Notes: a model not told the origin generated them from the letters alone. DNA of 64,000 nucleotides from JAPPHA01 sp965242975 (GCA_965242975.1 CBDETS010000002.1:310001-374000); one strand, 5' to 3'; counted from the first letter of the stretch, positions 17,539 to 25,383 are shown. Translations and numbers: made by a program.

Positions 17539-17834
17539 TAGTAGGCAGGGAGGGCGTATCCGGGTTTCAACAGTTCGCGGAACTCGCAGGATAAGTGCGC
17601 CCAGCGAAAGCCTGTTTCTAATCTTGCCGAATTCTCGCGACAAAACCGGTCCTGATTGCGGCGCTGGCGGCCGAACTGGCGGAGCGGTGGGCACGGCGGC
17701 CCGCAAGCGCCCGTCGCAACCACAGCCGACCCGGTCGGGAGGACGACGCAATGACGCCGGATCGCAAGACACGGAAGACCGCGCGCGCCGTCTCCGGCTT
17801 AGAAGCAGGGTCACTGGTACTGCGCCCGGGGCGG
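17539..17834. other. No clear gene; possible 3' coding remnant
   Basis: Following the IS701 right end. One plus-strand frame reads LIAALAAELAERWARRP and MTPDRKTRKTARAVSGL and may be the tail of a gene cut by the IS, but I cannot assign it. Otherwise nothing recognisable. Confidence 0.3.
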
Positions 17835-18323
17835 CTACGCGTTCATCGCATAGCGGAACCTGTTGCCGGGATAGTCCCATTCGTCCCGCAGCACCGTCAG
17901 CGTGTAGTGGCGGAACAGCGTGCCGTCCGACCACATGTCCGTCTCCTCCGGCAGCAAGCCGAGCCGCATCACCGCAACATGGCGCAGCGCCCGGCGGCCG
18001 CCGTGGGAAAGCCCCCGTTCGACCGAGAGGCGGTGGCCCAGAAGCGTGAGCCAGTAAAACCGCAAATCGAGCTGCGCGGCGTTGAGACCATTGCGCTGCC
18101 GGGCGAATTTCAGGGCGCGCCGGGCCTGTCTGAGCGCCGCCTTATAATCCCCAAGCGTTCCAACCAATGCCAGAACGCGCGGGTTGGCCAGCACGTTCCG
18201 TTCCGCACGGCTCACCTCGAGGTCCAGCAGGCCGGCCTGGAAATCGCCCAGCCGTTCGTTATCCGGGTTTGTCAGAAACTCGGCAAAGAAGTGCTGCACC
18301 GGGTTCGGGGCAAAATATGTCAT
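17835..18323 (-). CDS. Hypothetical 162-aa protein
   Basis: Unrecognised. A strong ribosome site (AGGAGAG) precedes the ATG at 18323. The protein is helical and Arg-rich (DYKAALRQARRALKFARQRN), with a C-terminal RHYTLTVLRDEWDYPGNRFRY segment; no signal peptide or membrane helix. It is divergent from the small plus-strand membrane gene at 18475. A 7-bp inverted repeat TTTGCGC/GCGCAAA (18363-18389) sits in its promoter region and may be an operator. Confidence 0.5.
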   Translation of the reverse strand: MTYFAPNPVQHFFAEFLTNPDNERLGDFQAGLLDLEVSRAERNVLANPRVLALVGTLGDYKAALRQARRALKFARQRNGLNAAQLDLRFYWLTLLGHRLSVERGLSHGGRRALRHVAVMRLGLLPEETDMWSDGTLFRHYTLTVLRDEWDYPGNRFRYAMNA

Positions 18324-18474
18324 GATTACTGCTCTCTCCTGTTTCGAAAGATCATGCCTATTTTTGCGCTAACGGGCCATTGGCGCAAATGCCCGGTTTC
18401 ACCACATGGGCGGCGCACTCCTCCCGAACCGTCCCCCTTTCTTCCATCATCCTGCCAGACCGGAGACCGGGCCA

Positions 18475-18663
18475 ATGACGCGCAATCGAACCGCATGGAA
18501 GGTTATGTCACGGCGCGACCGGACCAGGGTGATCCTGGGCCTGTTCGGCATTGTCTTCATGATCCTGTACGCAGTGTTTGTCGCGCTGTTCACACAGCCG
18601 CTTTCGGACCTGTCACCGCATTACAGGGTCCAGCCTTCCAATGACGAGGGGGCGGGCCGATGA
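18475..18663 (+). CDS. Small single-pass membrane protein, 62 aa
   Basis: ATG 18475, weak GGAGA upstream. A basic N-terminus is followed by one membrane helix (VILGLFGIVFMILYAVFVAL, about residues 19-38) and a short polar tail. It precedes the SNase gene by 18 bp and is probably cotranscribed. Function unknown; small inner-membrane proteins of this kind are common in transfer regions. Confidence 0.5.
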   Translation: MTRNRTAWKVMSRRDRTRVILGLFGIVFMILYAVFVALFTQPLSDLSPHYRVQPSNDEGAGR

Positions 18664-18681
18664 GGATGGGAGGGTGACGCA

Positions 18682-19218
18682 ATGACCTGGCATGGCAACA
18701 TCTTCAGGATGAAATCTCCGGCCCGACCGCACCATATTCGCCCGGTCCACGTAGTCGCCGCCGCCCTGCTGATCCTGACCTGCGCGGCGGCGGCGGCACA
18801 GGGAACAGTCCTGCAAGGGGTGGCCACGGTGATCGACGGCGACACGCTGGAAATCCATGGCCAGCGCATCCGGCTTCACGGCATTGATGCGCCCGAAAGC
18901 GGACAGAGCTGCAAGGACGCAAGCGGCATCCCGTATCTCTGCGGACAACGGGCCGCGCTGGCGTTGGCCGACCGGGTCGGCCGCGGCACGGTCACCTGCC
19001 GCCAGCAAGACACTGACCGTTATGGCCGGATTGTGGCGGTGTGCCACCTTGGTGCGCTGGATCTGGGTCTGTGGATGGTGGCGAACGGCCATGCCCTGAG
19101 CTATCGGCGCTACAGCACCGATTGCGTGGAACAGGAAGAGTTTGCACGGCATACACGCCGTGGTTTCTGGGCGGGCAGTTTCATCGCGCCCTGGGACTGG
19201 CGTAGGGCCAAGCGATGA
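18682..19218 (+). CDS. Secreted staphylococcal-nuclease-like (SNase) protein
   Basis: A 178-residue exported nuclease fold. Signal peptide about residues 20-40 (VVAAALLILTCAAAAAQG). The SNase domain has GVATVIDGDTLEIHGQRIRL, then GIDAPESGQSCKDA, then DRYGRIVAVCHL and the late YRRYSTDCVEQEE. The Asp, Arg and Glu positions of the family (DGDT; R-L-xGIDAPE; DRYGR) are visible. GGGAGG precedes the start. Thermonuclease-like proteins often ride on conjugative elements of alphaproteobacteria. Confidence 0.8.
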   Translation: MTWHGNIFRMKSPARPHHIRPVHVVAAALLILTCAAAAAQGTVLQGVATVIDGDTLEIHGQRIRLHGIDAPESGQSCKDASGIPYLCGQRAALALADRVGRGTVTCRQQDTDRYGRIVAVCHLGALDLGLWMVANGHALSYRRYSTDCVEQEEFARHTRRGFWAGSFIAPWDWRRAKR

Positions 19219-19268
19219 GCCTGTGCGCCACAGCCCCCACAGATGTATGGATGCACTCTGCACCTGTG

Positions 19269-19730
19269 TTACCCCCATGGTGGGGTCCAGATCTCCAGCC
19301 ACACCAGCGCTGCGGCCACCAGCCCGGCAGCGGTGATGAGCAGCACCGCGAGGGTCCAGAGCATTCTGCGCCGCGCGACGCGGGCCAGGTGCTTCCGGTC
19401 TTCCTCCAGCGCCACGCGGATTTCCGCCTGCAGCAGGTCCTGCAGGGTTCTGTGATTGCCCGCGATCAACTGCCCGGCCCGCTCATGCAGATGCGACACA
19501 GTGCTGCGCAACTCCGCCATGTCTTCCGTGACCTGCCGCGTGTTGCGGGTGCTGATCTTGTCGAACCGGTGGAAGCGGTTGTCGAGCGCGTCGAGCCGCG
19601 CTTCCAGCCATTCGGCGAATTCCGACAGGTGCTCCGTGGTCAGCACCGGGCTGTCCGGCTCAATCCGCGGGTCGGTCCGCACCTGCGACAGGTCCAACGC
19701 CGGACCCCGGTCTTCAGCGTCGTTGCTCAT
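19269..19730 (-). CDS. Coiled-coil protein with C-terminal membrane anchor (1 of 4)
   Basis: ATG 19730 follows AGAGGGAT. The N-terminal tail is disordered; about residues 30-115 are heptad-rich helix (FAEWLEARLDALDNRFHRFD, VTEDMAELRSTVSHLHERAG) and the last ~25 residues form one membrane helix (MLWTLAVLLITAAGLVAAAL) with a short WTPPWG tail. Last of four consecutive minus-strand genes with the same architecture. Topology is probably cytoplasmic coiled coil anchored in the inner membrane. Function unknown. Confidence 0.6.
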   Translation of the reverse strand: MSNDAEDRGPALDLSQVRTDPRIEPDSPVLTTEHLSEFAEWLEARLDALDNRFHRFDKISTRNTRQVTEDMAELRSTVSHLHERAGQLIAGNHRTLQDLLQAEIRVALEEDRKHLARVARRRMLWTLAVLLITAAGLVAAALVWLEIWTPPWG

Positions 19731-19802
19731 GACATCCCTCTTGCCGCACGATCCTGCGCGATGCACCGCACCTTGCGGTTCGGGTCCGGATGCCCGTCTC
19801 CC

Positions 19803-20261
19803 TCACGGCCCCGGCCGTTCCCGCCAGGGCGTCCACCCCTGCGGCAGCACATTCTCCAAGCCGAGACCCGGCGACAGGACAAGCGTCACCAGCGCGAGAA
19901 CCCCTGCCACGAATATTACGGTGAGAAGGCCCATAAGCGCGCCCGCCCAACGCCCCGCGCCAGAGGCGCGCTCCGCTGTCCTGTCCGCCTCACCGGCAGT
20001 GCGCAATTCCTTGCGGATATCGAGCTTCAGTTCGGAGGCCAGCATTTCCAGTTGACGGGACAGGTGCATCTGCTCGGCGCGGATGCCTGCCAGATCCCCC
20101 ATGATCCGGTCCGTGATGTCGCCGCTGCCCGCCTGCATCCCCGCGAAGTCGTCCCGCACCGCAGCGATGCGCCGGTCGAGCCAGTGCGCCGCGTCGAACA
20201 GGTCCGCTTTCGTGACCCTCTCGTCAGTTCGGTTCAACGGCGCGTCATCCGGTTCCGTCAT
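19803..20261 (-). CDS. Coiled-coil protein with C-terminal membrane anchor (2 of 4)
   Basis: ATG 20261 after GGGGAGAG. It shares with its neighbour at 20292 the motif T/SKADLFDAAHWLDRRIAAV (compare LSKGDLASTARWLDARRAAA), then a helical stretch with regular Leu/Ile spacing and a C-terminal membrane helix (ALMGLLTVIFVAGVLALVTL). The tail ends in WTPWRERPGP, echoing WTPPWG in the gene at 19269. Evidence of divergent paralogues; function unknown. Confidence 0.6.
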   Translation of the reverse strand: MTEPDDAPLNRTDERVTKADLFDAAHWLDRRIAAVRDDFAGMQAGSGDITDRIMGDLAGIRAEQMHLSRQLEMLASELKLDIRKELRTAGEADRTAERASGAGRWAGALMGLLTVIFVAGVLALVTLVLSPGLGLENVLPQGWTPWRERPGP

Positions 20262-20291
20262 ATGGCTCTCTCCCCGTTTCTCATGGCGCTA

Positions 20292-20720
20292 TCATGCGCC
20301 CCAAACGCCCTGTATCCAGCCCAGCACCCTGTCGAACGGCACGGCCAAACCGAGCGAAAAGCCCAGAAGCGCGGCCAGCAGCCAGCGTATGCGGCCCCGG
20401 CGATTGCGGATTTCAGCGCACAGCCTGTCGCGGTCCCGTCCGGCGGTATCGAAGCCCTGCGCCATCTCCCCGAGCAGACCCGCGATGTCGGATCGGATCA
20501 GGACAAGGTGATCATTGGTCACCCGCAGCGCGCCGCTGTGCCGCTCCACCCGGCTGACCATGTCGGCCTGCGCGGCAGCGCGGCGCGCGTCCAGCCAGCG
20601 GGCCGTAGAGGCCAAATCGCCCTTCGAGAGCGTCTCCCGGCCCAGATCGAGAGGGCCGTCCACGATCTTCTCCGCAGAAGTGGGAGTCGGTTCGGATTTC
20701 ATTTTTTCGTCATCGCTCAT
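20292..20720 (-). CDS. Coiled-coil protein with C-terminal membrane anchor (3 of 4)
   Basis: 142 residues; ATG 20720 after GGGGAGATC. Charged N-terminus, then the LSKGDLASTARWLDARR motif shared with 19803, a heptad-like helix (VTNDHLVLIRSDIAGLLGEM) and a membrane segment (WLLAALLGFSLGLAVPF) with a short WIQGVWG tail. Part of the four-gene set. Confidence 0.6.
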   Translation of the reverse strand: MSDDEKMKSEPTPTSAEKIVDGPLDLGRETLSKGDLASTARWLDARRAAAQADMVSRVERHSGALRVTNDHLVLIRSDIAGLLGEMAQGFDTAGRDRDRLCAEIRNRRGRIRWLLAALLGFSLGLAVPFDRVLGWIQGVWGA

Positions 20721-20780
20721 GTGATGATCTCCCCGGATCAGCCATACAGGGCGACGGCCCGGGACACAGAATCGCGCGTT

Positions 20781-21260
20781 TCACATTCCGTCCACATTCC
20801 AGAAGCCCGGCAGGATACTCTGGAACCCGATCCCGACCGATGCAGGCTCCTGCCGGAACAGGTGATCGACCCACGGATAGCCGGGCAGGTGCGGCATCAG
20901 CTGAACCAGCACGACCGCAAGCGCGAACAGGGCGGCCAGAGTCCAACTCAAGCGGGTGAAGCCCTGAACGATACCTTTCCGGATATCGGCCCCTTCCTTG
21001 CGGATGGCGGACAGGCCGACCCGGTTGCGGGTCTCCTGAACCTCGAGTTTCCGGTCAAGGTCGAGCAACTGTTTTTCGAGCCTGTGTTCCACCTCACGCA
21101 AATCCGCCACCGTGGCCCCCCGGTGGAGATGCGCTCGCGTCATCGCCTCGGTCACCGCGCGGGCCGCGTCCTGTTCAAGCCCGGCTTCCATGAGATCCTC
21201 ATAGACCTTCAGCGTGTCGAAGGCGACGGGGCCGAACGTGTTCGGAGTATCTTTGGTCAT
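20781..21260 (-). CDS. Coiled-coil protein with C-terminal membrane anchor (4 of 4), DUF1640-like
   Basis: ATG 21260 after AAAGGA. The opening FDTLKVYEDLMEAGLEQDAA resembles the CCDC90/DUF1640 family start. A coiled coil follows (LREVEHRLEKQLLDLDRKLE) and then a membrane helix (SWTLAALFALAVVLVQLMP). This is the first gene of the set and the only one with a family-like signature; DUF1640 proteins are mostly uncharacterised coiled-coil membrane proteins in bacteria. Confidence 0.6.
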   Translation of the reverse strand: MTKDTPNTFGPVAFDTLKVYEDLMEAGLEQDAARAVTEAMTRAHLHRGATVADLREVEHRLEKQLLDLDRKLEVQETRNRVGLSAIRKEGADIRKGIVQGFTRLSWTLAALFALAVVLVQLMPHLPGYPWVDHLFRQEPASVGIGFQSILPGFWNVDGM

Positions 21261-21353
21261 GATAACGGGTCCTTTCCGCAAGCGGCCCCCGGTATCGCCG
21301 GTTTTGGCGCGAAAGGAAAACCCGCGGTCACGCCAAGCGGAACAACCCCCGGC

Positions 21354-21824
21354 TCAGGCAAAGAAGAACACCCATCCCACGAGGCCGACCAGGGCAAGGG
21401 CCGCAAGAATGGCCAGCCCGATGCCGAGCACCACGGACCAGGCCCAGAGCACATGATACCATTTGGGCGGATCGTCATAGCCGATGAAGGCGCAATCGCC
21501 GGCGCCGTACCACTCGCTGGCGGGCATGTGCTTCGGGTACTTCCGGGATTCCCACCACATGGCGAAGAAATACGGATCATATTCGGCGATCTCGCGCAGC
21601 TTGTACCGGCAGAGCAGGAACAGGGCCACGCCGCAGGGCAGGCCAATGATGGTGATGCCGAACAGTACGACGGTGACGAAGACCACCGCGCCCAGCATGA
21701 GCAGGAAGGGTATCCGCTCGCAGCCCGAGAGCAGCAGTGGGGCCGTGAAGGCCGGGGGGATGTACTTGATCACGCGTTCGGGCGTCTCTTCCGTGAAAGC
21801 GGGGTGTTCGGAATTGTCCGTCAT
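21354..21824 (-). CDS. VirB3/TrbD-like transfer protein with extra C-terminal helix
   Basis: ATG 21824 with GGAGA upstream is preferred to the 32-codon longer start at 21920. The N-terminal part has the VirB3/TrbD look: PPAFTAPLLLSGCERIPFLL followed by a hydrophobic hairpin (about residues 35-75), then LCRYKLREIAEYDPYFFAMW and a basic KYPKHMPASEWYG. A second hydrophobic segment closes the protein (VLWAWSVVLGIGLAILAALA), which is longer than usual for the family. VirB3/TrbD anchors the VirB4/TrbE ATPase in type IV secretion. A TrbB-like gene lies divergently at 22694. Confidence 0.5.
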   Translation of the reverse strand: MTDNSEHPAFTEETPERVIKYIPPAFTAPLLLSGCERIPFLLMLGAVVFVTVVLFGITIIGLPCGVALFLLCRYKLREIAEYDPYFFAMWWESRKYPKHMPASEWYGAGDCAFIGYDDPPKWYHVLWAWSVVLGIGLAILAALALVGLVGWVFFFA

Positions 21825-21931
21825 CGGTGTCTCCATGTCAGTCTTGATCTCGGCGGGCGGCGCTCCGCCCATATGCTGGAGGTCCACCCGGTCAGGGTTC
21901 GGCGTGTCACCCGCGCGCATGGCGACGTATC

Positions 21932-22025
21932 AGTCCTTTCAGAACCTTTATCTTCGTTTGCCCAATGGCGCGTTCGAGCGCAGCGAGAGGCAGCGCCATT
22001 GGGCGCAATCGGTCCTGAAAGGACT
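21932..22025 (-). promoter_or_regulatory. Palindromic leader element copy C, 5' of VirB3-like gene
   Basis: Outer arms AGTCCTTTCAG (21932-21942) and CTGAAAGGACT (22015-22025); inner 12-bp arms GCCCAATGGCGC (21960-21971) and GCGCCATTGGGC (21993-22004) around the core CGTTCGAGCGCAGCGAGAGG, the reverse complement of the core in copy A. It is oriented with the minus-strand gene that follows. Confidence 0.6.
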
Positions 22026-22048
22026 TCCACGAACGCCATCAATCATAA

Positions 22049-22146
22049 AGCATTTTCTGGTTCGATTGAGGCCTCATTCGCTGCCTCCCGGCTGCGCCGG
22101 GAACGCGAACTCAGCCGAACGGAGATCAATGACTCCAGAAAATGCT
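22049..22146 (+). promoter_or_regulatory. Palindromic leader element copy B
   Basis: Arms AGCATTTTCTGG (22049-22060) and CCAGAAAATGCT (22135-22146), 74 nt apart exactly as in copy A. The inside repeats TTCGATTGAGGC, a GAGGC...GCCTC hairpin, GCTGCCTCCCGGC, a CCCGGC-TGC-GCCGGG hairpin and GAACGCGAAC. It points towards the plus-strand transfer genes at 22413. Confidence 0.6.
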
Positions 22147-22213
22147 GTGATGTGCAGCACATTGCGCATCTCGTTATCTCCGATTGTGGTTCTCAGACTC
22201 CTACTATCGGAGA

Positions 22214-22246
22214 GGCGGAGCACGGGCGCGAAACCCGTGTTCCGCC
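22214..22246 (+). repeat. 13-bp stem-loop in transfer-region leader
   Basis: GGCGGAGCACGGG and CCCGTGTTCCGCC with a 7-nt loop (one G-U pair). It is followed by further GC-rich inverted repeats up to 22380. Part of a ~480-nt structured intergenic region (21930-22412) without genes. Confidence 0.5.
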
Positions 22247-22412
22247 ACATACCCGGCGCTGCGCTTGCAGGTTCCCGGCCCGGGAAGGACGCCGGGCGCG
22301 CCATTCTCACATGCGGAACCACGTCCTTTGCGCTGGAAACGCATATGGCAAGAATGCCGTTCACCCGAAACGGACGGGGACACAGGTCCCCGCGCAAACG
22401 AGAACACCGCCC

Positions 22413-22697
22413 ATGAAATCACCTCTCAAGCCCGACTGGTCCGACTACGCTCTGATCATCCTCACATGCCTGCTGGTTCTGGCCTTCTTCGAACTCTGGA
22501 AAAAACCGGTGGAGGACTGGCTAAAGGACGTCACGCGGCCCGAACGGTCCGCACCCGAACCCAGGCCAGATCCCGAACCGCTGCGGGACTGGCTGGACCG
22601 CCGGAACGAGACCGCACCAACCAACGCGGTGTCCGGACCCGCAGCACAATCGCCAGGCTCACCGAACACCCCACCCGCGCCGGAGAAAAGCCAATGA
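22413..22697 (+). CDS. Small membrane-anchored protein upstream of trbB-like gene
   Basis: 94 residues. An N-terminal membrane helix (YALIILTCLLVLAFFELW, about 13-30) is followed by an acidic, Pro-rich tail. Its stop overlaps the next start by 4 nt (ATGA at 22694-22697), so it is coupled to the TrbB-like gene. It could be an accessory transfer protein; no family recognised. Confidence 0.5.
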   Translation: MKSPLKPDWSDYALIILTCLLVLAFFELWKKPVEDWLKDVTRPERSAPEPRPDPEPLRDWLDRRNETAPTNAVSGPAAQSPGSPNTPPAPEKSQ

Positions 22698-22987
22698 CCC
22701 GATCCAGCCAGATCGCACCCATCCTCGGCCCGCTTGCGGCGCTGCTCGACGAGGAGGATATCACTGGGATCAGCTCCAACGCGGATGGCGCGGTCTTCGT
22801 CAAACGCTTCGGCAAAGCGCCGGCGTACTGGGGCCAGTTGGACCGCGCGGATGCCGAGCGTTTCCTGCGCTGGTGCGCCAGCGGCGTGGACACGGTGATC
22901 ACGGAGCGCAATCCGATGTTCTCGGACCGCATCCCCGGCACCGCGCGCGCTGCTGGTGGAGGCGCTAGTGTTCCCCACCTGACGTAG
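22694..22987 (+). pseudogene. TrbB/VirB11-like ATPase, N-terminal fragment cut by IS630
   Basis: The first ~91 residues look like the N-terminal domain of a TrbB-type conjugation ATPase: ILGPLAALLDEEDITGISSN, then GAVFVKRFGKAP, then a helical DADRFL-like stretch and VDTVITERNPMFSDRIPG. The IS630 at 22968 interrupts it; the last residues and the stop are IS-derived. The nucleotide-binding domain does not reappear after the IS, so DNA was also lost on that side. Confidence 0.5.
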
Positions 22988-24137
22988 GATTCCGATCTGC
23001 GGCTTTGTGTGTCACTGTTGTGTCATGAGACGCGATGACATTTGCCTTTATCTGTGCCCCGACGACCGAGCCGAATTGCAAGCCCTTGTTGCCAACCGTA
23101 ACACCCCGCGCAAGCTGGTCTGGCGTGCCGAGATTGTGCTGGCGACGGCGGACGGGCACGGCACCTTCGAGATCATGCGGCGTTCGAAGACGTCGAAGCC
23201 CACGGTTTGGCGCTGGCAGGCGCGCTATCTCGATGAGGGTGTGGAGGGGCTCAAGCGCGACAAGACCCGGCCCTCGCGGGTGCCGCCCCTGCCACGGGAG
23301 ATACGCCTGAAAGTGATCGCCAAGACGGTGCGGGAGAGCCCGCCGAATGCGACCCACTGGAGCCGTTCGACCATGGCTGCGGCGGTGGGGATTTCGCCGT
23401 CGAGCGTCGGGCGCATCTGGGCCGAGGCCGGTCTGAAACCGCACCTGACGAAGGGCTTCAAGGTGTCCAACGACCCGATGTTCGAAGAAAAAGTCACCGA
23501 CATCGTCGGGCTTTACCTCGATCCGCCGGAGCGGGCGGTGGTGCTGTGCGTGGATGAGAAGTCGCAGATACAGGCGCTGGACCGGACCCAGCCGGGATTG
23601 CCGCTCAAGAAAGGCCGGGCCGCGACGATGACCCATGATTACAAGCGCCACGGCACGACCACGCTGTTCGCCGCGCTCGACGTCAAATCCGGTGTGGTCA
23701 TTGGCGAGTGCCTGCCGCGCCACAGGGCCAAGGAGTTCCTGAAGTTCCTGCGCCGCATCGACCGCGCAGTCCTCAAGCCTCGCGACATCCATATCGTGCT
23801 CGACAACTACGCCACCCACAAAACGGCCGAGGTGCAGGCATGGCTAGCGAAGCATCCACGTTTCCATCTGCATTTCACGCCGACCAGTGCGTCCTGGCTG
23901 AACCTCGTCGAACGCTTCTTCGCCGAAATCACCTCGAAACGCATCCGACGCGGCAGCTACACCAGCGTCGGTGATCTGGAGACCGCCATCTACGACTACC
24001 TGCTGCAGCACAACGCCAAGCCCAAGCCATTCGTCTGGACAAAAACCGCCAACGATATCCTCACACGAGAACGCCGGGCTCTCGAAATCCTCGATGAAAT
24101 CCGCGGAAACAGGTAGCAAGTGTCAGACTCGGAACAC
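22968..24137 (+). mobile_element. IS630-family element
   Basis: 1170 bp bounded by GTGTTCC and GGAACAC, flanked on both sides by TA (22966-22967 and 24138-24139), the TA duplication expected for IS630/mariner-type elements. It contains one transposase gene. Confidence 0.85.
23025..24116 (+). CDS. IS630-family transposase
   Basis: A 363-residue DDE transposase. N-terminal HTH domains (TFEIMRRSKTSKPTVWRWQA) precede a catalytic core with LCVDEKSQIQALDRTQPGL (first Asp), IHIVLDNYATHKTAEVQAWL (second Asp) and WLNLVERFFAEITSKRIRRG (Glu). Looks intact. ATG 23025 chosen over an upstream in-frame ATG at 23007. Confidence 0.9.
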   Translation: MRRDDICLYLCPDDRAELQALVANRNTPRKLVWRAEIVLATADGHGTFEIMRRSKTSKPTVWRWQARYLDEGVEGLKRDKTRPSRVPPLPREIRLKVIAKTVRESPPNATHWSRSTMAAAVGISPSSVGRIWAEAGLKPHLTKGFKVSNDPMFEEKVTDIVGLYLDPPERAVVLCVDEKSQIQALDRTQPGLPLKKGRAATMTHDYKRHGTTTLFAALDVKSGVVIGECLPRHRAKEFLKFLRRIDRAVLKPRDIHIVLDNYATHKTAEVQAWLAKHPRFHLHFTPTSASWLNLVERFFAEITSKRIRRGSYTSVGDLETAIYDYLLQHNAKPKPFVWTKTANDILTRERRALEILDEIRGNR

Positions 24138-24141
24138 TAGA

Positions 24142-24258
24142 AGGCCTAACTGGCCCGAAGCTGCATATTTGGGCTTTTCGCGGAACATATCATGAACAAA
24201 TAGCAGCTATGAACATTTCAGGTAGGCCTAAACGGACCATAGCTGCATATATGGACAT
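24142..24258. repeat. Imperfect direct repeat pair with 82-bp period
   Basis: AGGCCTAACTGGCCCGAAGC (24142) and AGGCCTAAACGGACCATAGC (24224) each run on into TGCATATxTGG. Between them lie ATGAACA words. No gene is present from 24140 to 24322. Candidate protein-binding repeats near the end of the Tn3-type transposon. Confidence 0.45.
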
Positions 24259-24322
24259 CTGAAAGAACGGATGGGGAACAAATGGCTGTCTTAATGAACA
24301 CAAATCCGGCGTCCATGATCCC

Positions 24323-24829
24323 CTATGAATATAGCAGATAGCGCGCGACATTTTCGGCCGGAAACTTGTATCCACGTCCATCCGCGACCCGCTCGGCGCT
24401 GACCGGGTATTTGGGCCGGTTGGGATTGATCCCCACGATCCGATAGCGTTCACCTTCCCGCGAGAACGTCCGGCCGTAATCGGAGGGTTCCAACCCGAAT
24501 TGCGGTGCCAGGACCTCGAACAGGGCCTTGTCCGGCGAGTAGAGGGCCCCGTCTTCCATCGGGATCCCGACACGGAACCCGATCCCGAATCCGTGCCGCA
24601 GATCGATGTCGCTCAGATCCCCTCCCTCGACAGTAAACCCATGAGTTTCAGCAACTTCGCGACAGGCCTTCATGAGGTCGCGACGCAGACGATCACAGAG
24701 TTGCGGGGTCAGAGCGCGCGGTGGGACAGCCTTGGATGTTGCAGGCGTCCTGATCACGGTCGTGTTTGCATTGCTGGACGTCCGCCGCCTAGCTGAGGAT
24801 CGAACCCGCCTCTTGTTCTTCTTTTTCAC
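24323..24829 (-). CDS. Hypothetical passenger protein of Tn3-type element
   Basis: 168 residues, start overlapping the resolvase stop by 4 nt. A very basic N-terminal tail (MKKKNKRRVRSSARRR) is followed by a folded part (LRRDLMKACREVAETHGFTV, FGIGFRVGIPMEDGALYSPD, GLEPSDYGRTFSREGERYRI). It looks like a small phage/plasmid-type protein of unknown role. Probably translated with the resolvase. Confidence 0.5.
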   Translation of the reverse strand: MKKKNKRRVRSSARRRTSSNANTTVIRTPATSKAVPPRALTPQLCDRLRRDLMKACREVAETHGFTVEGGDLSDIDLRHGFGIGFRVGIPMEDGALYSPDKALFEVLAPQFGLEPSDYGRTFSREGERYRIVGINPNRPKYPVSAERVADGRGYKFPAENVARYLLYS

Positions 24830-25383
24830 ATCAATGCCTTCGCTTTGTAGACAGTGCCGCGCGAGATACCCATGTCGCGCGCAATCTCTGTGGGAGAGAG
24901 CCCTTCGGTCAGTCTGGCCTGAATGGCTGCCATGTCTATTTTTGGGGTCCGTCCGCGGTAGATACCCCGCAGCTTTGCGGCAGCGATGCCCTCGGCCTGG
25001 CGCTCCTGTCGCAGGTTGGTTTCGAACTCGGCAAAAACCCCGAGCATGTCAAAGAAGGCCTTTCCTGTTGCCGAGGCGGTATCGACCGGCTGCTCTGTGG
25101 CAACCAGATACGCCCCCTTTGATTTCAGGTGGATCGCGATGGTCTGCAGATCGCCGAGACTGCGGGCAAGCCGGTCAATGCGGGTGACCACCAGTGTCTC
25201 ACCGGGATGGATGAAGTCGAGGATGGTTTTCAGTTCCGGTCGTCCTTCCAGAGTGGTGCCGCTTTTCTGCTCGGTCCTGACCACGCCACATCCCGCCGCT
25301 TCTAAAGCCTTCACCTGAGCATCGAGATTCTGATCGATGGTCGAGGTCCGCGCATATCCGATCCTGGCCTGAAAAGTGTTCAT
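24826..25383 (-). CDS. tnpR: Tn3-type serine resolvase / invertase
   Basis: 185 residues. N-terminal catalytic domain: IGYARTSTIDQNLDAQVKAL with the nucleophilic Ser at about residue 14, VVTRIDRLARSLGDL with the conserved Arg residues, then GVFAEFETNLRQERQAEGI. The C-terminal HTH is LTEGLSPTEIARDMGISRGT. It resolves cointegrates at res. A res crossover-like site lies just upstream at 25474-25501. Confidence 0.9.
   Translation of the reverse strand: MNTFQARIGYARTSTIDQNLDAQVKALEAAGCGVVRTEQKSGTTLEGRPELKTILDFIHPGETLVVTRIDRLARSLGDLQTIAIHLKSKGAYLVATEQPVDTASATGKAFFDMLGVFAEFETNLRQERQAEGIAAAKLRGIYRGRTPKIDMAAIQARLTEGLSPTEIARDMGISRGTVYKAKALM

Noticed and set aside
19215..22697. 1160-codon plus-strand open frame
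   Set aside because: It is antisense to five minus-strand genes, each with its own good ribosome site, membrane helices and coiled coils. The translation is Arg/His/Pro-rich and repetitive, typical of a shadow frame in high-GC DNA. Only its last part (22413-22697) is a real gene.
24138..24300. Continuation of the TrbB-like gene after IS630
   Set aside because: Removing the IS and one TA does not restore TrbB-like sequence; the right flank belongs to the Tn3-type transposon edge.
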